Below, in pieces: positions 42,576-51,766 of a stretch of DNA of 64,000 nucleotides. Under the pieces are notes generated by a model, which saw only the letters and a program-made list of their open reading frames with translations, made no database searches and was not told the DNA's origin. Position numbers and translations under genes: made by a program. This DNA comes from Erwinia sp. JUb26. GTDB taxonomy: Bacteria > Pseudomonadota > Gammaproteobacteria > Enterobacterales > Enterobacteriaceae. Position 1 is the first letter of the stretch; every line of letters begins with the position of its first letter. The stretch lies in NCBI RefSeq assembly GCF_003751505.1, contig NZ_RJVB01000009.1, forward strand, positions 186,001 through 250,000, written 5' to 3'.

Positions 42576-44078
42576 TTAGCTATCGGAACCCGGAACGTCA
42601 ATCCAGATGGTTTTCAGCTCGGTGTACTGATCCAGCGCGAAGGCCGATTTATCACGCCCGCCAAAGCCGGACTGCTTGTAGCCGCCAAACGGCGTAGTCG
42701 CATCACCTTCACCGAAACAGTTCACCGTCACCGTTCCGGCACGTACGGCGCGGGAGACACGGATAGCGCGGTTCAGTTTGCCGGTATAGACCGATGCCGC
42801 CAACCCGTAAGGGGTGTCGTTGGCCAGCGCAATCGCTTCGGCTTCCGTTTTAAAGGTGGTGATGCACAGTACCGGTCCGAAGATCTCTTCGCGGAACAGC
42901 GCGCTCTGCGGGGTAACGCCATCGATCACCGTCGGCTGGACGTAGATACCGTTTTCGGTGTCGCCGCCCTGCACGATGCGCAGCCCTTCCTGGCGCGCCG
43001 TTTCCAGATAGCCGCTGACCTTGCTGAAGTGATCGGCAGAGATCATCGTACCCAGACGGTTTTCCGGATCGAGCGGGTTGCCCATCGGCCAGCTGCCGAT
43101 CTGTTCGGCGATCAGTGCCAGCAGACGATCCTTCACCCCTTCCTGCACCAGCAGGCGCGAGGTGGCCGAGCAGTTTTCACCCATGTTCCAGAACGCGCCG
43201 TTCAGCACGTGTCCGGCGACGGTTGCCAGGTCCTCTGCGTCATCAAAGACCACTGCCGGGTTTTTACCGCCGCACTCCAGCACCACTTTTTTCAGGTTAG
43301 AGTCCGCTGAATAATGCAGGAAACGGCGGCCGGTAGCGGTAGAACCGGTGAAGCTCACCATGTCTATATCCGCATGCAGGCCAATCGGCTCGCCCACTTC
43401 CTTACCAGTGCCGGTAACAATGTTCAGCACGCCAGCCGGCACGCCCGCCTCGAAAGCCAGTTCCGCCACGCGCAGCGAGGTCAGCGAAGTCTGTTCAGCG
43501 GGTTTCACCACCACCGAGCAGCCCGCAGCCAGTGCCGGGCCGATTTTCCACGCCAGCATCAGCAGTGGGAAGTTCCACGGCAGCACGCAGCCCACCACGC
43601 CAATCGGCTCACGTACCACCAGCGCCATCGCGCCGTTGCCCACCGGGGCGGTGTGGTCGTAAAGCTTATCAATCGCTTCCGCGTACCATTTGATGATGTG
43701 AATGGTTTCCGGCACGTCCACCGCCAGGCATTCGCTCACCGGCTTACCGCTGTCGAGGCTTTCCAGCACCGCCAGTTCGGTAACTTCCTGCTCCATCAGC
43801 GCGGCCAGCTTCAGCAGCACGGCTTTGCGCTCGCCCGGCGGCAGCTGGCTCCAGCTTCCGGCGTCAAAGGCGGTACGCGCGGCATCAACGGCGCTGTTCA
43901 CGTCGGTAATATCGCACGCGGCGAGATCGGCCAGCTTATCGCCGGTCGCCGGGTTGGTGGTTGGCAGGGTTTTGCCGGAGGCTGCCGCCACAAAGCGACC
44001 GTTGATAAATGCCTTATCGGAAAATTTCAGCCCCTGAACCACAGCGGCCACATCATTTAATGTCTGAATCTGGCTCAT
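42576..44078 (-). CDS. NAD(P)-dependent aldehyde dehydrogenase, PuuC/AldH-like
   Basis: The 500 residues have the ALDH fold: the cofactor site PWNFPLLM and FTGSTATGR, catalytic Glu in LECGGKNP and nucleophile Cys in MGENCSATSR. Closest by feel are the gamma-glutamyl-aminobutyraldehyde dehydrogenases, but the operon partner, a DapA-like lyase/aldolase, suggests it oxidises an aldehyde product of that reaction. It starts nine bases after the DapA-like gene and is cotranscribed with it. Confidence 0.85.
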   Translation of the reverse strand: MSQIQTLNDVAAVVQGLKFSDKAFINGRFVAAASGKTLPTTNPATGDKLADLAACDITDVNSAVDAARTAFDAGSWSQLPPGERKAVLLKLAALMEQEVTELAVLESLDSGKPVSECLAVDVPETIHIIKWYAEAIDKLYDHTAPVGNGAMALVVREPIGVVGCVLPWNFPLLMLAWKIGPALAAGCSVVVKPAEQTSLTSLRVAELAFEAGVPAGVLNIVTGTGKEVGEPIGLHADIDMVSFTGSTATGRRFLHYSADSNLKKVVLECGGKNPAVVFDDAEDLATVAGHVLNGAFWNMGENCSATSRLLVQEGVKDRLLALIAEQIGSWPMGNPLDPENRLGTMISADHFSKVSGYLETARQEGLRIVQGGDTENGIYVQPTVIDGVTPQSALFREEIFGPVLCITTFKTEAEAIALANDTPYGLAASVYTGKLNRAIRVSRAVRAGTVTVNCFGEGDATTPFGGYKQSGFGGRDKSAFALDQYTELKTIWIDVPGSDS

Positions 44079-44087
44079 GCTATCCCC

Positions 44088-44987
44088 TTACCCGGTAACC
44101 GCAGCGACGTTGCGTTTCACGCCTGCAATCACAGCCTGCAGCTGTGCTTTCTCTTCTTCGTCCAGCGCCAGCAGCGGTGCGCGCACCGGGCCTGCGGTCA
44201 GGCCGGCCAGATCGCAGCCGTACTTGATGGACTGCACGAATTTGCCGCCGTCGAGGAAGTTCATCAGCGGCATCATGGCGGCCATGATCTTACGGCCTTT
44301 GGCAAAGTCCTTCTCAATCACGCAGGCTTCATACAGGGCAACGTGCTCGCGCGGAATAAAGTTAGAACCTGCGCAAACCCAGCTGCGCGCGCCCCAGGCG
44401 AAGAACTCCAGCGCCAGATCGTCCCATCCGCAGGAAAGAGCAATGTTCGGGTATTTGATGGCCAGCAGATGCAGGTTGTTCAGATCGCCGGAACTTTCTT
44501 TAATCGCCACCACGTTTTTCGATTTGCTGACTTCGGTGAAATAGGTTTCACCCATGCTGATACCCATACGACCCGGGTAGTTGTAGAGCATGATCGGCAG
44601 CTGGGCGGCTTTATCAACGGTCAGCGCGTGGTGCGCGTTTTCCAGTTCGGTCGGCAGCGCGTAAGGCGGCGAGGTCACCAGAATGGCATCGGCTTTGTGT
44701 TCGCGGGCGTGCTGCGCAAAGGCTACGGCGTCTTCCGTGCGGATAGCTCCGGTCCCCACCACCAGCGGCAGGCGGTTGCCGATCACTTTGCGGGCATGTT
44801 CCACCAGCGCCAGGCGCTCTTCGGTGGTTTGCGCGTAGTATTCGCCGGTGGAACCGCCGATGATAATGCCGTGTACGCGGGCTTCAATCAGTGACTCCAG
44901 CACGTCGGCAAAGCGAGCGAAATCAATGCTGCCGTCGGCGGCGTAAGGGGTGATTGCCGGGGTGAAGATACCATCAAATGTCAACAC
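44088..44987 (-). CDS. Dihydrodipicolinate synthase/N-acetylneuraminate lyase family protein
   Basis: This is a TIM-barrel class I aldolase of 299 residues with Schiff-base Lys in VVAIKESSGD and Tyr in MLYNYPGR. Members cleave or condense 2-oxo acids, so a sugar-acid or hydroxyproline-type catabolic role is possible; lysine synthesis is unlikely given the ALDH and GntR context. The start is a GTG, preceded by GGAGG with five bases between; the upstream in-frame ATG at 45134 reads through the promoter. Confidence 0.85.
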   Translation of the reverse strand: MLTFDGIFTPAITPYAADGSIDFARFADVLESLIEARVHGIIIGGSTGEYYAQTTEERLALVEHARKVIGNRLPLVVGTGAIRTEDAVAFAQHAREHKADAILVTSPPYALPTELENAHHALTVDKAAQLPIMLYNYPGRMGISMGETYFTEVSKSKNVVAIKESSGDLNNLHLLAIKYPNIALSCGWDDLALEFFAWGARSWVCAGSNFIPREHVALYEACVIEKDFAKGRKIMAAMMPLMNFLDGGKFVQSIKYGCDLAGLTAGPVRAPLLALDEEEKAQLQAVIAGVKRNVAAVTG

Positions 44988-45377
44988 GTTAACCTCCAGG
45001 GGAAAATAAGAACCAAAATCACCCGCTGTGCGGCAGAAAATGGCGACGTTTGTTAACAATTTGCACAGCCCGGTTTGACAGGTCAATGAAGGAGGATTAT
45101 TTGTATACCCATAAAATACAAAAAAAATTCGCATGAATGGGATATTTATACAGATTTTTATTTTTAAAGTGTTAAATATCAGTTAATTAAAACTATTTTT
45201 AACCGGGAAAAATTTTCTACATGATTTCCGATAACGATCACATTATGAGATTATTACGCTATCTGGCATATTTACAGCACCGGTCAGGAAGCATAGTTTT
45301 GATGCTGCATTTAACCAGGTATTAACAGTTGTCCCGTCCGGTTCGCTGGCGATCACAGTAAACAGAGGTAGAAGGCT
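44988..45377. promoter_or_regulatory. 390-base divergent control region with inverted repeat
   Basis: The region separates the DapA-like operon from the YddG-like exporter. TTTGTAT (45100-45106) and ATACAAA (45116-45122) form a perfect 7-bp repeat with nine bases between, and TTGTATAC resembles FCD-type GntR operators. The segment around 45120-45240 is very AT-rich. No gene is seen. Confidence 0.5.
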
Positions 45378-46289
45378 ATGCCCCAGAATAAAGCGACGCT
45401 CACAGGATTGATTGCCATCCTGCTTTGGAGCGCGATTGTGGGATTGATTAAGAGCGTCAGTGAAGGATTTGGGGCGATTGGCGGTGCGGCGCTGATTTAT
45501 ACCTGCAGCGCCGTACTGCTGCTGTTCACCATCGGCTTCCCCAACATCCGCAAGTTCCCCCGCAGCTATCTGATTATCGGCAGCGTGCTGTTCGTCTGCT
45601 ACGAGCTGTGCCTGTCGCTGTCGCTGGGATTCACCCATTCCGGCCGCCAGGCGATTGAAGTCGGTATGGTGAATTATCTGTGGCCCAGTATGACCATTGT
45701 TCTATCGGTTATTGTTAACCGGCAGAAAACCAGCCTGTTAATTATTCCTGGGGTTATTATTTCGGTGATGGGAATTTGCCGGGTACTGGGTGGCGATAGT
45801 GGTTTCTCGCTCAGCGAAATGGCCAGTAATATAATGGATAACCCGCTGAGCTACGGTCTGGCCTTTAGCGGCGCGATTATCTGGGCCATCTATTGTGTGG
45901 TCACCAAAAGAATTGCTCAGGGCAGCAATGGCATTACGCTGTTCTTTATTTTGACCGCGCTAACGCTGTGGGTAAAATTCCTGCTGTCACCGCAGCCCGA
46001 GTTTGTTTTATCGACTAAAGTCTGGATTAATCTTGCGCTGGCGGCGATGGCGATGGGCTTCGGTTACGCGGCCTGGAACGTCGGTATCCTGCACGGAAAC
46101 GTGACCATTCTGGCGGCGGCATCCTACTTTATTCCGATTATCTCCGCGATCCTTGCCGCCTTTATGCTCGATTCGCAGCTGTCGGTTTCCTTCTGGCAGG
46201 GCACCGCAATGGTCAGCCTCGGTTCTCTTGCCTGCTGGTGGGCAACGCGCACGGTGGCTGAAAAAAAGCTCTCCTGTAAGGCCTCGTAG
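45378..46289 (+). CDS. yddG: EamA/DMT transporter, YddG-like aromatic amino acid exporter
   Basis: The 303 residues form about ten hydrophobic helices with the duplicated EamA fold. YddG exports aromatic amino acids and related compounds from the cytoplasm. Features that recall it are the length and the segment GRQAIEVGMVNYLWPSMTIV. The ATG follows AGAGGTAGAAGGCT. It is divergent from the aldolase operon. Family membership is sure; the exact substrate is inferred. Confidence 0.8.
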   Translation: MPQNKATLTGLIAILLWSAIVGLIKSVSEGFGAIGGAALIYTCSAVLLLFTIGFPNIRKFPRSYLIIGSVLFVCYELCLSLSLGFTHSGRQAIEVGMVNYLWPSMTIVLSVIVNRQKTSLLIIPGVIISVMGICRVLGGDSGFSLSEMASNIMDNPLSYGLAFSGAIIWAIYCVVTKRIAQGSNGITLFFILTALTLWVKFLLSPQPEFVLSTKVWINLALAAMAMGFGYAAWNVGILHGNVTILAAASYFIPIISAILAAFMLDSQLSVSFWQGTAMVSLGSLACWWATRTVAEKKLSCKAS

Positions 46290-46625
46290 CTTTTTCATGG
46301 GAGGAGTACGCTCCTCCCGAAATCCCAATCCCATAGTCACTGAATTTTAAAACAATATCGCCCTGTTCTATCGTCTTTAACCGGAGAGGATTTCACTATT
46401 TAATAAAACCGTCACTAAATTTTCACCTGCTGAATAAATTAATGAAAACAACCTGCTCCGGATAACATTCTGGCGAATTTATCTGGTTTAAAATAATCCC
46501 GTTAATGCTGTGATTAAAAGTAATAAACCCCGTGACCGTAATAAGCATCCCTCGCATTCATGTTTATTACAGTCATTATGTTGTGCTTTTTATTCAACGG
46601 TATCGGAGAAAAAACAGGAGTTACC
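46290..46625. promoter_or_regulatory. 336-base gap before the MFS gene, with hairpin and operator-like repeat
   Basis: GGGAGGAG-TACG-CTCCTCCC (46299-46318), a perfect stem with a stable tetraloop, lies ten bases after yddG and may protect or end its mRNA, though no T tract follows. GTAATAAAC (46520-46528) and GTTTATTAC (46562-46570) are a perfect 9-bp inverted repeat 56 bases before the MFS start, a likely regulator site. Confidence 0.5.
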
Positions 46626-48008
46626 ATGTCTGCTCATATTTCTGTTGAAGACGTGCCGCTGAGCCGCTTCCACCGATTACTTACCGTCCGCTCCGGCGGC
46701 GGATCCTTTGTCGATGGCTACGTGCTGAGTATCATCGGCATCGCCATGACCAAAGTTTCACCGGCGCTGGGGCTCAACGCCTTCTGGGAAGGGCTGATTG
46801 CCGCATCGGCGCTGATCGGCATCTTCTTTGGCGGCTTTTTAGGCGGTGTACTGACCGATCGCCTCGGCAGACGCCTGATCTATTTCGTTGGCCCGACGCT
46901 GTTTATTCTCTGCTCGCTGGCTCAGTTCTGGGTGCAGAGCGGCGAAATGCTGTTTATCCTGCGCCTGCTCAGCGGCGTGGCGGTGGGGATTGAATACCCG
47001 GTAGCCACCGCGTTTCTGGTCGAGTTTCTACCGAAAAAATACCGTGGCCCGTGCCTCGCCACGCTGACCATCCTGTGGTTTGCCGGTGCCGCCACCGCCT
47101 ATATGACCGGCGAAGCGATTCTCTACTTCGGCGGCGCAGAAGCCTGGCGCATAACGCTGGCCAGCACCGCAGTGATTGGCGTACTGCTGTTCCTGATCCG
47201 CTTAGGCACGCCGGAATCCCCGCGCTGGCTCATCAGTAAAGGACGCCATGCCGAAGCCGAAGTCATTATTCGTCGGGTGTACGGCGACGACTTCAGCCTG
47301 AAAAACCTGCCCGCGCAGTCGGAGAATAAACACCTGTCGTTCAGAAGCCTGCTGCACTCCGGCTACGGTAAGCGCATGGCATTTATCACCATTTTCTGGA
47401 CCTGCTCGGTGATCCCGGTGTTTGCCGTTTACGCCTTTGCACCAAAGGTGCTGGATGCCCTGCACCTGAGCGGCGGCTGGGCCTCTTACGGTTCGGTGGC
47501 GATTACGCTGCTGTTTGTTATCGGCTGCATTATCGCTACCCGGCTGGTCAATACCCTGGGCCGCCGCAAACTGCTGCTGCAAAGCTTCCTGTGGTCCGGC
47601 CTGGCGCTGGCGCTGCTTGGCCTGCTGCGTGACGGGCCATCGCCGGTGATCCTGCTGCTGTTCGGCACCTACGCCTTGTTTATTGGCGGCGCTCAGGTGC
47701 TGCAGCTGGTGTATCCGAATGAGATTTTCCCGACGGAGATCCGTGCCGCTGCGGTGGGTATCGGAACGTCAATGTCGCGGATTGGTGCGGCAGTCGGCAC
47801 CTGGCTGATCCCGGTTTCGTTACAGTCCATCGGTATTGGGCCAACGATGTACATCGCCGCCGGGATCACCGCCGTGGGGCTAACCGTTTCCTGGTTCCTG
47901 GCTCCGGAAACCGCCTCACGCAGCCTGGAGGATGCCGCATCGCTGGACGATGAGCAGCCTGAAGCAGCCTCTGCCAGAGGCAAACTGTCAAAGAATAACG
48001 CCTGGTAA
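46626..48008 (+). CDS. MFS metabolite:H+ symporter
   Basis: The 460 residues have 12 hydrophobic helices and the MFS signature GVLTDRLGRR after helix 2 and NTLGRRKL after helix 8, of the sugar-porter/metabolite symporter group. Beside a phenolic-acid type decarboxylase pair, an aromatic or aliphatic carboxylic acid is a reasonable substrate, but this is inference. ATG 46626 follows CAGGAG; an in-frame ATG at 46560 lies within the operator-like repeat. Confidence 0.85.
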   Translation: MSAHISVEDVPLSRFHRLLTVRSGGGSFVDGYVLSIIGIAMTKVSPALGLNAFWEGLIAASALIGIFFGGFLGGVLTDRLGRRLIYFVGPTLFILCSLAQFWVQSGEMLFILRLLSGVAVGIEYPVATAFLVEFLPKKYRGPCLATLTILWFAGAATAYMTGEAILYFGGAEAWRITLASTAVIGVLLFLIRLGTPESPRWLISKGRHAEAEVIIRRVYGDDFSLKNLPAQSENKHLSFRSLLHSGYGKRMAFITIFWTCSVIPVFAVYAFAPKVLDALHLSGGWASYGSVAITLLFVIGCIIATRLVNTLGRRKLLLQSFLWSGLALALLGLLRDGPSPVILLLFGTYALFIGGAQVLQLVYPNEIFPTEIRAAAVGIGTSMSRIGAAVGTWLIPVSLQSIGIGPTMYIAAGITAVGLTVSWFLAPETASRSLEDAASLDDEQPEAASARGKLSKNNAW

Positions 48009-48041
48009 ATCCAACTCGGGGCTGCATCGCGGCCCCTGCTT

Positions 48042-49070
48042 TCACGGTTTAATCAGCTTTTCCACTTCCCGACGGCGCTTCCTGTAAGAGCTGGGCGTTT
48101 CACCATACTGCTTGCGGAACCAGGCGATAAGATGCGAAGCATCGGCGAAGCCGGTGGCGGCAGCAATGGCATTAATGCTGTTGCTGGAGTCGGCCATCAG
48201 CTTGCGCGCCTGTTCCAGCCGCATCCGCCGCCAGTACACCGCCGCCGAATAGCTGGTGCACTTGGTAAAGATCAGATTCAGCTGGCGGAACGTGACTCCG
48301 GCAAAGGCGGCCACTTCCGCCAGCGGAACCGGCGAGTCAAGATGGTGCTTCATCAGCTCGATCACCTTGTTGACTACGTCGTTTTCATACACATCCGGCG
48401 GGTTCTGATTCTCTTTCTGCTTCGCCCGGCTGGCGGGCACCGCGGTGTCGTCCACCAGCAGGTACTTCAGCACCTTCTGCGATCGCACCAGCCCGCAGTG
48501 CTGGCGGATCAGATCCGCCGCCAGATCGATGGCCGTTCCGCCCGGGCAGGAGATAATCCCACCGTCTTTGATATAGGTTTTGTCGATCACCGGAATGGCT
48601 TTCGGGAAGCGCAGACGGAATTCATCGCGGGTGGTGAAGTGGATCGCACACTGGCGCCCGTCCAGCAGGCCGGCATTGCCCGCCACAAAGGCTCCGCTGC
48701 ACAGGGTGATGATCGGAATATTGCGCGCATGGATCTCTCGCAGAGCCTGCAGCAGCCACTGCGGCGGCTGGCGAGTTTCCTCCAGCAGCCCACCCGCCAC
48801 CACGAAGTAATCCCAGTTGCGGGAGAAATCCAGCGCCGCAGTGGGTGAAACGGGCAGGCCACAGCTGGCCGTGATCGGGTGGTCATCGCAGGTCATCCAT
48901 TCCCAGCGGCAAAAAATCTGGCGGCTGGAGAACGACTCATCCGCCGCGAAACGCAGCGATTCCACCAGCCCCGCCACCGAAGCCAGGGTGAACTGTTTCA
49001 TCAGCAGAAAGCCGATGGTCAGATCGGGCTTCGATTCACCGTTTTGTTCAGGCGCTAACTGTTGCTGCAT
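48042..49070 (-). CDS. GlxA-type AraC family regulator
   Basis: The 342 residues have an N-terminal DJ-1/PfpI-like domain (about 15-200), with CSGAFVAG holding the elbow Cys, and a C-terminal AraC double helix-turn-helix (about 235-335, ending in the FRKQYGETPSSYRKR motif). Regulators of this type often control catabolism of small amines or acids. It is convergent with the MFS gene and four bases after the MarR gene stop on the same strand. Confidence 0.87.
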   Translation of the reverse strand: MQQQLAPEQNGESKPDLTIGFLLMKQFTLASVAGLVESLRFAADESFSSRQIFCRWEWMTCDDHPITASCGLPVSPTAALDFSRNWDYFVVAGGLLEETRQPPQWLLQALREIHARNIPIITLCSGAFVAGNAGLLDGRQCAIHFTTRDEFRLRFPKAIPVIDKTYIKDGGIISCPGGTAIDLAADLIRQHCGLVRSQKVLKYLLVDDTAVPASRAKQKENQNPPDVYENDVVNKVIELMKHHLDSPVPLAEVAAFAGVTFRQLNLIFTKCTSYSAAVYWRRMRLEQARKLMADSSNSINAIAAATGFADASHLIAWFRKQYGETPSSYRKRRREVEKLIKP

Positions 49071-49075
49071 GAGTT

Positions 49076-49537
49076 TCAGGGCTCCTGTAATCCGCCCAGC
49101 TTGCTTAGCAGGCGTTTCAGATCGCGAATATCCTGCTCATTCAGGCCGGAAGCGATGGTTTTTTCAGCGCTTTTCGCCTGTTCCACCATCCTCTCCAGCA
49201 TATCTTCACCGTCTTCGGTCATCGAAACCAGCTTACGGCGACGGTTATCAGGATCGACCACCACGTTCACCAGCCCGCTTTTCGTCATCCGGTCAATGAC
49301 ATAAGTGCCTGTCGCTTTATCAAATCCGGCGCGATTTCCCAGCGTTTGCTGATCGCAGCAGGTTTCCTCCGCCAGCACCACCAGAATGGCGTACTGCACG
49401 GCGGATAAACCGGTATCAATACACTGTGCCCAGCAGGTGGTGGAATGCTGCCCGGCGCGGCGCATCAGGTGCATCAGCGAGCTGTCGCCGTGTGGCCACA
49501 GGGGAGCGGCAACAATTAAGTCAGGATTTTGTGACAT
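49076..49537 (-). CDS. MarR family transcriptional regulator
   Basis: The 153 residues have the MarR winged helix, with recognition helix region LGNRAGFDKATGTYVIDRM and the wing NRRRKLVSMTEDG. MarR regulators of this kind commonly respond to phenolic acids, and this one is divergent from ubiX/ubiD-like genes. It probably forms an operon with the downstream GlxA-type gene. Confidence 0.87.
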   Translation of the reverse strand: MSQNPDLIVAAPLWPHGDSSLMHLMRRAGQHSTTCWAQCIDTGLSAVQYAILVVLAEETCCDQQTLGNRAGFDKATGTYVIDRMTKSGLVNVVVDPDNRRRKLVSMTEDGEDMLERMVEQAKSAEKTIASGLNEQDIRDLKRLLSKLGGLQEP

Positions 49538-49567
49538 GGACTGTCTTGACTCCTTAAAACGATAAAC

Positions 49568-49606
49568 ATATAGTTCGAACTCAAACTGTTTATACTCAAA
49601 CTATAT
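49568..49606. promoter_or_regulatory. Composite MarR operator between marR and the ubiX-like gene
   Basis: Three nested signals lie in 39 bases: the outer inverted repeat ATATAGTT/AACTATAT, the perfect palindrome AGTTCGAACT (49572-49581), and two direct copies of ACTCAAACT (49579-49587 and 49594-49602). This is typical of a repressor site covering both divergent promoters. Confidence 0.65.
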
Positions 49607-49633
49607 CCCAAAAATTGATCAAAAGGGAACCGC

Positions 49634-50185
49634 ATGAAGCTAGTTGTCGGCATGACCGGTGCGACGGGCGCGGCGATTGGTATTCGCCTGCTTGCCGCAC
49701 TCAAAGATCTGGGCGTAGAAACGCACCTGGTGATCTCGAAGTGGGCCCGCGCCACGATCCAACTGGAAACGCCCTACAGTGTACAGGACGTTATCGCTCT
49801 CGCCTCCAGGACTTACAGTGAACACGACCAGGCCGCCGCGATTTCCAGCGGATCCTTCCGTGCTGACGGCATGGTGGTGGTGCCCTGCAGCATGAAAACT
49901 CTGGCCGCCATTCGCGGTGGCTACGGCGATGGCCTGATTGCCCGCGCCGCCGATGTTACGCTGAAAGAGCAGCGAAAACTGGTACTGGTGCCACGCGAAT
50001 CACCGCTGAATGTCATTCATCTGGAAAATATGCTGGCGCTGTCGCGTGCCGGCGCCATGATGCTGCCGCCCATGCCCGCCTTCTATAACAATCCGGCCAG
50101 CATTGATGACATTATCAACCATTTTGTCTCCCGCATTCTCGATCAGTTCGGTATTGATAACGATCTGACTAAACGCTGGGGCTAA
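49634..50185 (+). CDS. UbiX-like flavin prenyltransferase (phenolic acid decarboxylase subunit B type)
   Basis: UbiX enzymes prenylate FMN to prFMN, the cofactor of UbiD decarboxylases. The 183 residues begin with the flavodoxin-like motif VVGMTGATGAAIG and have the PCSMKTLAAI segment and the R-ES-PLN motif. Paired with the UbiD-like gene 36 bases downstream it forms the B-C part of hydroxyarylic acid decarboxylase operons. It starts after AAAAGGGAACCGC. Confidence 0.88.
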   Translation: MKLVVGMTGATGAAIGIRLLAALKDLGVETHLVISKWARATIQLETPYSVQDVIALASRTYSEHDQAAAISSGSFRADGMVVVPCSMKTLAAIRGGYGDGLIARAADVTLKEQRKLVLVPRESPLNVIHLENMLALSRAGAMMLPPMPAFYNNPASIDDIINHFVSRILDQFGIDNDLTKRWG

Positions 50186-50221
50186 CGCCCGCCACCTTCC
50201 GCTACCAATCAGGAGAGCCGG

Positions 50222-51676
50222 TTGAAGTATTACAACGATTTAAGAAGTTTTATCGATGCGCTGGATGCCATGGGCGACATCATGCACGTAACCCGTGAGG
50301 TTGACTGCGATTTTGAGCCAAGCGCGATAACCCGTCGCAGCTACGAGATCCAGTCTCCTGCTCCGCTGTTCCATCATGTCTCGGGCGTAGAATCCGGCTT
50401 CCGCCTGTTCGGCGCACCGGCATCGCTCTCTTCACGTCGCGATATGCCTTACGCTCGCGTGGCGATGTCGCTGGGCCTCGCGCCAGAATCTACCGGTCTG
50501 GAAATCGTTGAGGCGCTGTCCGCCGCTCGCCATAAACCGGGCATTCCGCCGGTGCGCGTGGAATCGGCCGCCGCGCCCTGCCAGCAGAATATCCTGCGCG
50601 GTGAAGACGCCACTCTCGACCGCTTCCCCATTCCGTTTGCCCACGATAAAGACGGCGGCCGCTACGCCAATACCTGGGGCACGCTGATTGTGAAAACCCC
50701 GGACGGCAAATGGGTGAACTGGGCCATCGCCCGCGTGATGAAGGTTGATGGTAAAAGAATGGTTGGGCTGATCGTACCAAGCCAGCATATCGGCCAAATT
50801 TGGGCGGAGTGGGTGAAGATCGGTGAGCCGATGCCTTACGCGCTGGTCCAGGGCCCTGCCCCGGCGATCTCCTGCGTGTCCGGTATTCCGATCCCGGCAC
50901 ACGCCGACGAAGCGGATTATATCGGGACGCTGGCCGGTGCGCCGGTTGAAGTGGTGAAAGCGGTCAGCATCGATCTTGATGTCCCGGCCACCGCCGAGAT
51001 TGTGATCGAAGGACACGTGTCGATTACCCGCGACTGCCAGGAAGGCCCGTACGGCGAGTACGGCGGCTACCTTGGCTCCGGCTCTTCCGCCCAGCCTACC
51101 TTCCATGTTGAAACCATTACCTATCGCGACGATCCGATCTGGCCGATGTCGATCACCGGGCGTCCGACCGATGAATCGCACACGCTGTGGGCGATGGGGC
51201 TGGCGGCCGATGCGCTGACTTATCTGAGAGAAGCCGGGCTGCCGGTGAAAGCGGCCTGGATCCCGGAAGACTCAACGGTTCACTGGCTGCTGATTGTCAT
51301 GCCGGAAAACTGGCGTGAGCTGCTGCCGGGTATGTCCAGCGAAGCACTGTCACAGCGCATCGGCGAAGTGCTGTTTAAAACCAGCGCGATGGTGTTTATT
51401 CCGAAGGTTTACGTGGTTGATGATGACTTCGACCCGACCAATCTCCGCGAGGTGGTGTGGGTGCTCTCCACCCGCGTGCATCCGGTAGGCCGCCGCGTGG
51501 TGTTTGAGGATCAGCGCGTGATCCGCCTGCCGCAGTGCTACGAGGAAGAGGAGTACGTTGCGGGGAAAGGTGCCAAGGTGGTGTTCGATACGCTGCAAAC
51601 CACCCGTCATCTGCACGCCTCGTTCGAACAGGGCTATCCGGAAGAAGTACGCCAGCGCATTCTGGATAACTGGTAA
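50222..51676 (+). CDS. UbiD-family decarboxylase (hydroxyarylic acid decarboxylase subunit C type)
   Basis: UbiD enzymes carry out reversible non-oxidative decarboxylation of aromatic or unsaturated acids with prFMN. The 484 residues have the prFMN-binding region and the conserved EGPYGEYGGYLG motif with catalytic glutamates, then a second domain to the end. The start codon is TTG after AGGAGAG. The usual small third subunit (about 78 residues) of vanillate or 4-hydroxybenzoate decarboxylases is not present. Substrate is probably a benzoate or cinnamate type acid. Confidence 0.87.
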   Translation: MKYYNDLRSFIDALDAMGDIMHVTREVDCDFEPSAITRRSYEIQSPAPLFHHVSGVESGFRLFGAPASLSSRRDMPYARVAMSLGLAPESTGLEIVEALSAARHKPGIPPVRVESAAAPCQQNILRGEDATLDRFPIPFAHDKDGGRYANTWGTLIVKTPDGKWVNWAIARVMKVDGKRMVGLIVPSQHIGQIWAEWVKIGEPMPYALVQGPAPAISCVSGIPIPAHADEADYIGTLAGAPVEVVKAVSIDLDVPATAEIVIEGHVSITRDCQEGPYGEYGGYLGSGSSAQPTFHVETITYRDDPIWPMSITGRPTDESHTLWAMGLAADALTYLREAGLPVKAAWIPEDSTVHWLLIVMPENWRELLPGMSSEALSQRIGEVLFKTSAMVFIPKVYVVDDDFDPTNLREVVWVLSTRVHPVGRRVVFEDQRVIRLPQCYEEEEYVAGKGAKVVFDTLQTTRHLHASFEQGYPEEVRQRILDNW

Positions 51677-51691
51677 GTTTTGACGCGGATG

Positions 51692-51728
51692 AAGCCCGCT
51701 CCCGGCATGATTCGCCGGGAGCGGGCTT
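51692..51728. terminator. Strong hairpin between the ubiD-like gene and vasL-like gene
   Basis: A perfect 15-bp stem (AAGCCCGCTCCCGGC and its complement) with a 7-base loop lies between the two convergent genes. The following T content is low, so termination may be partial. Confidence 0.6.
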
Positions 51729-51766
51729 GTTAATGATTTCAGCGTGATCACGCCAATGACTGCCGA

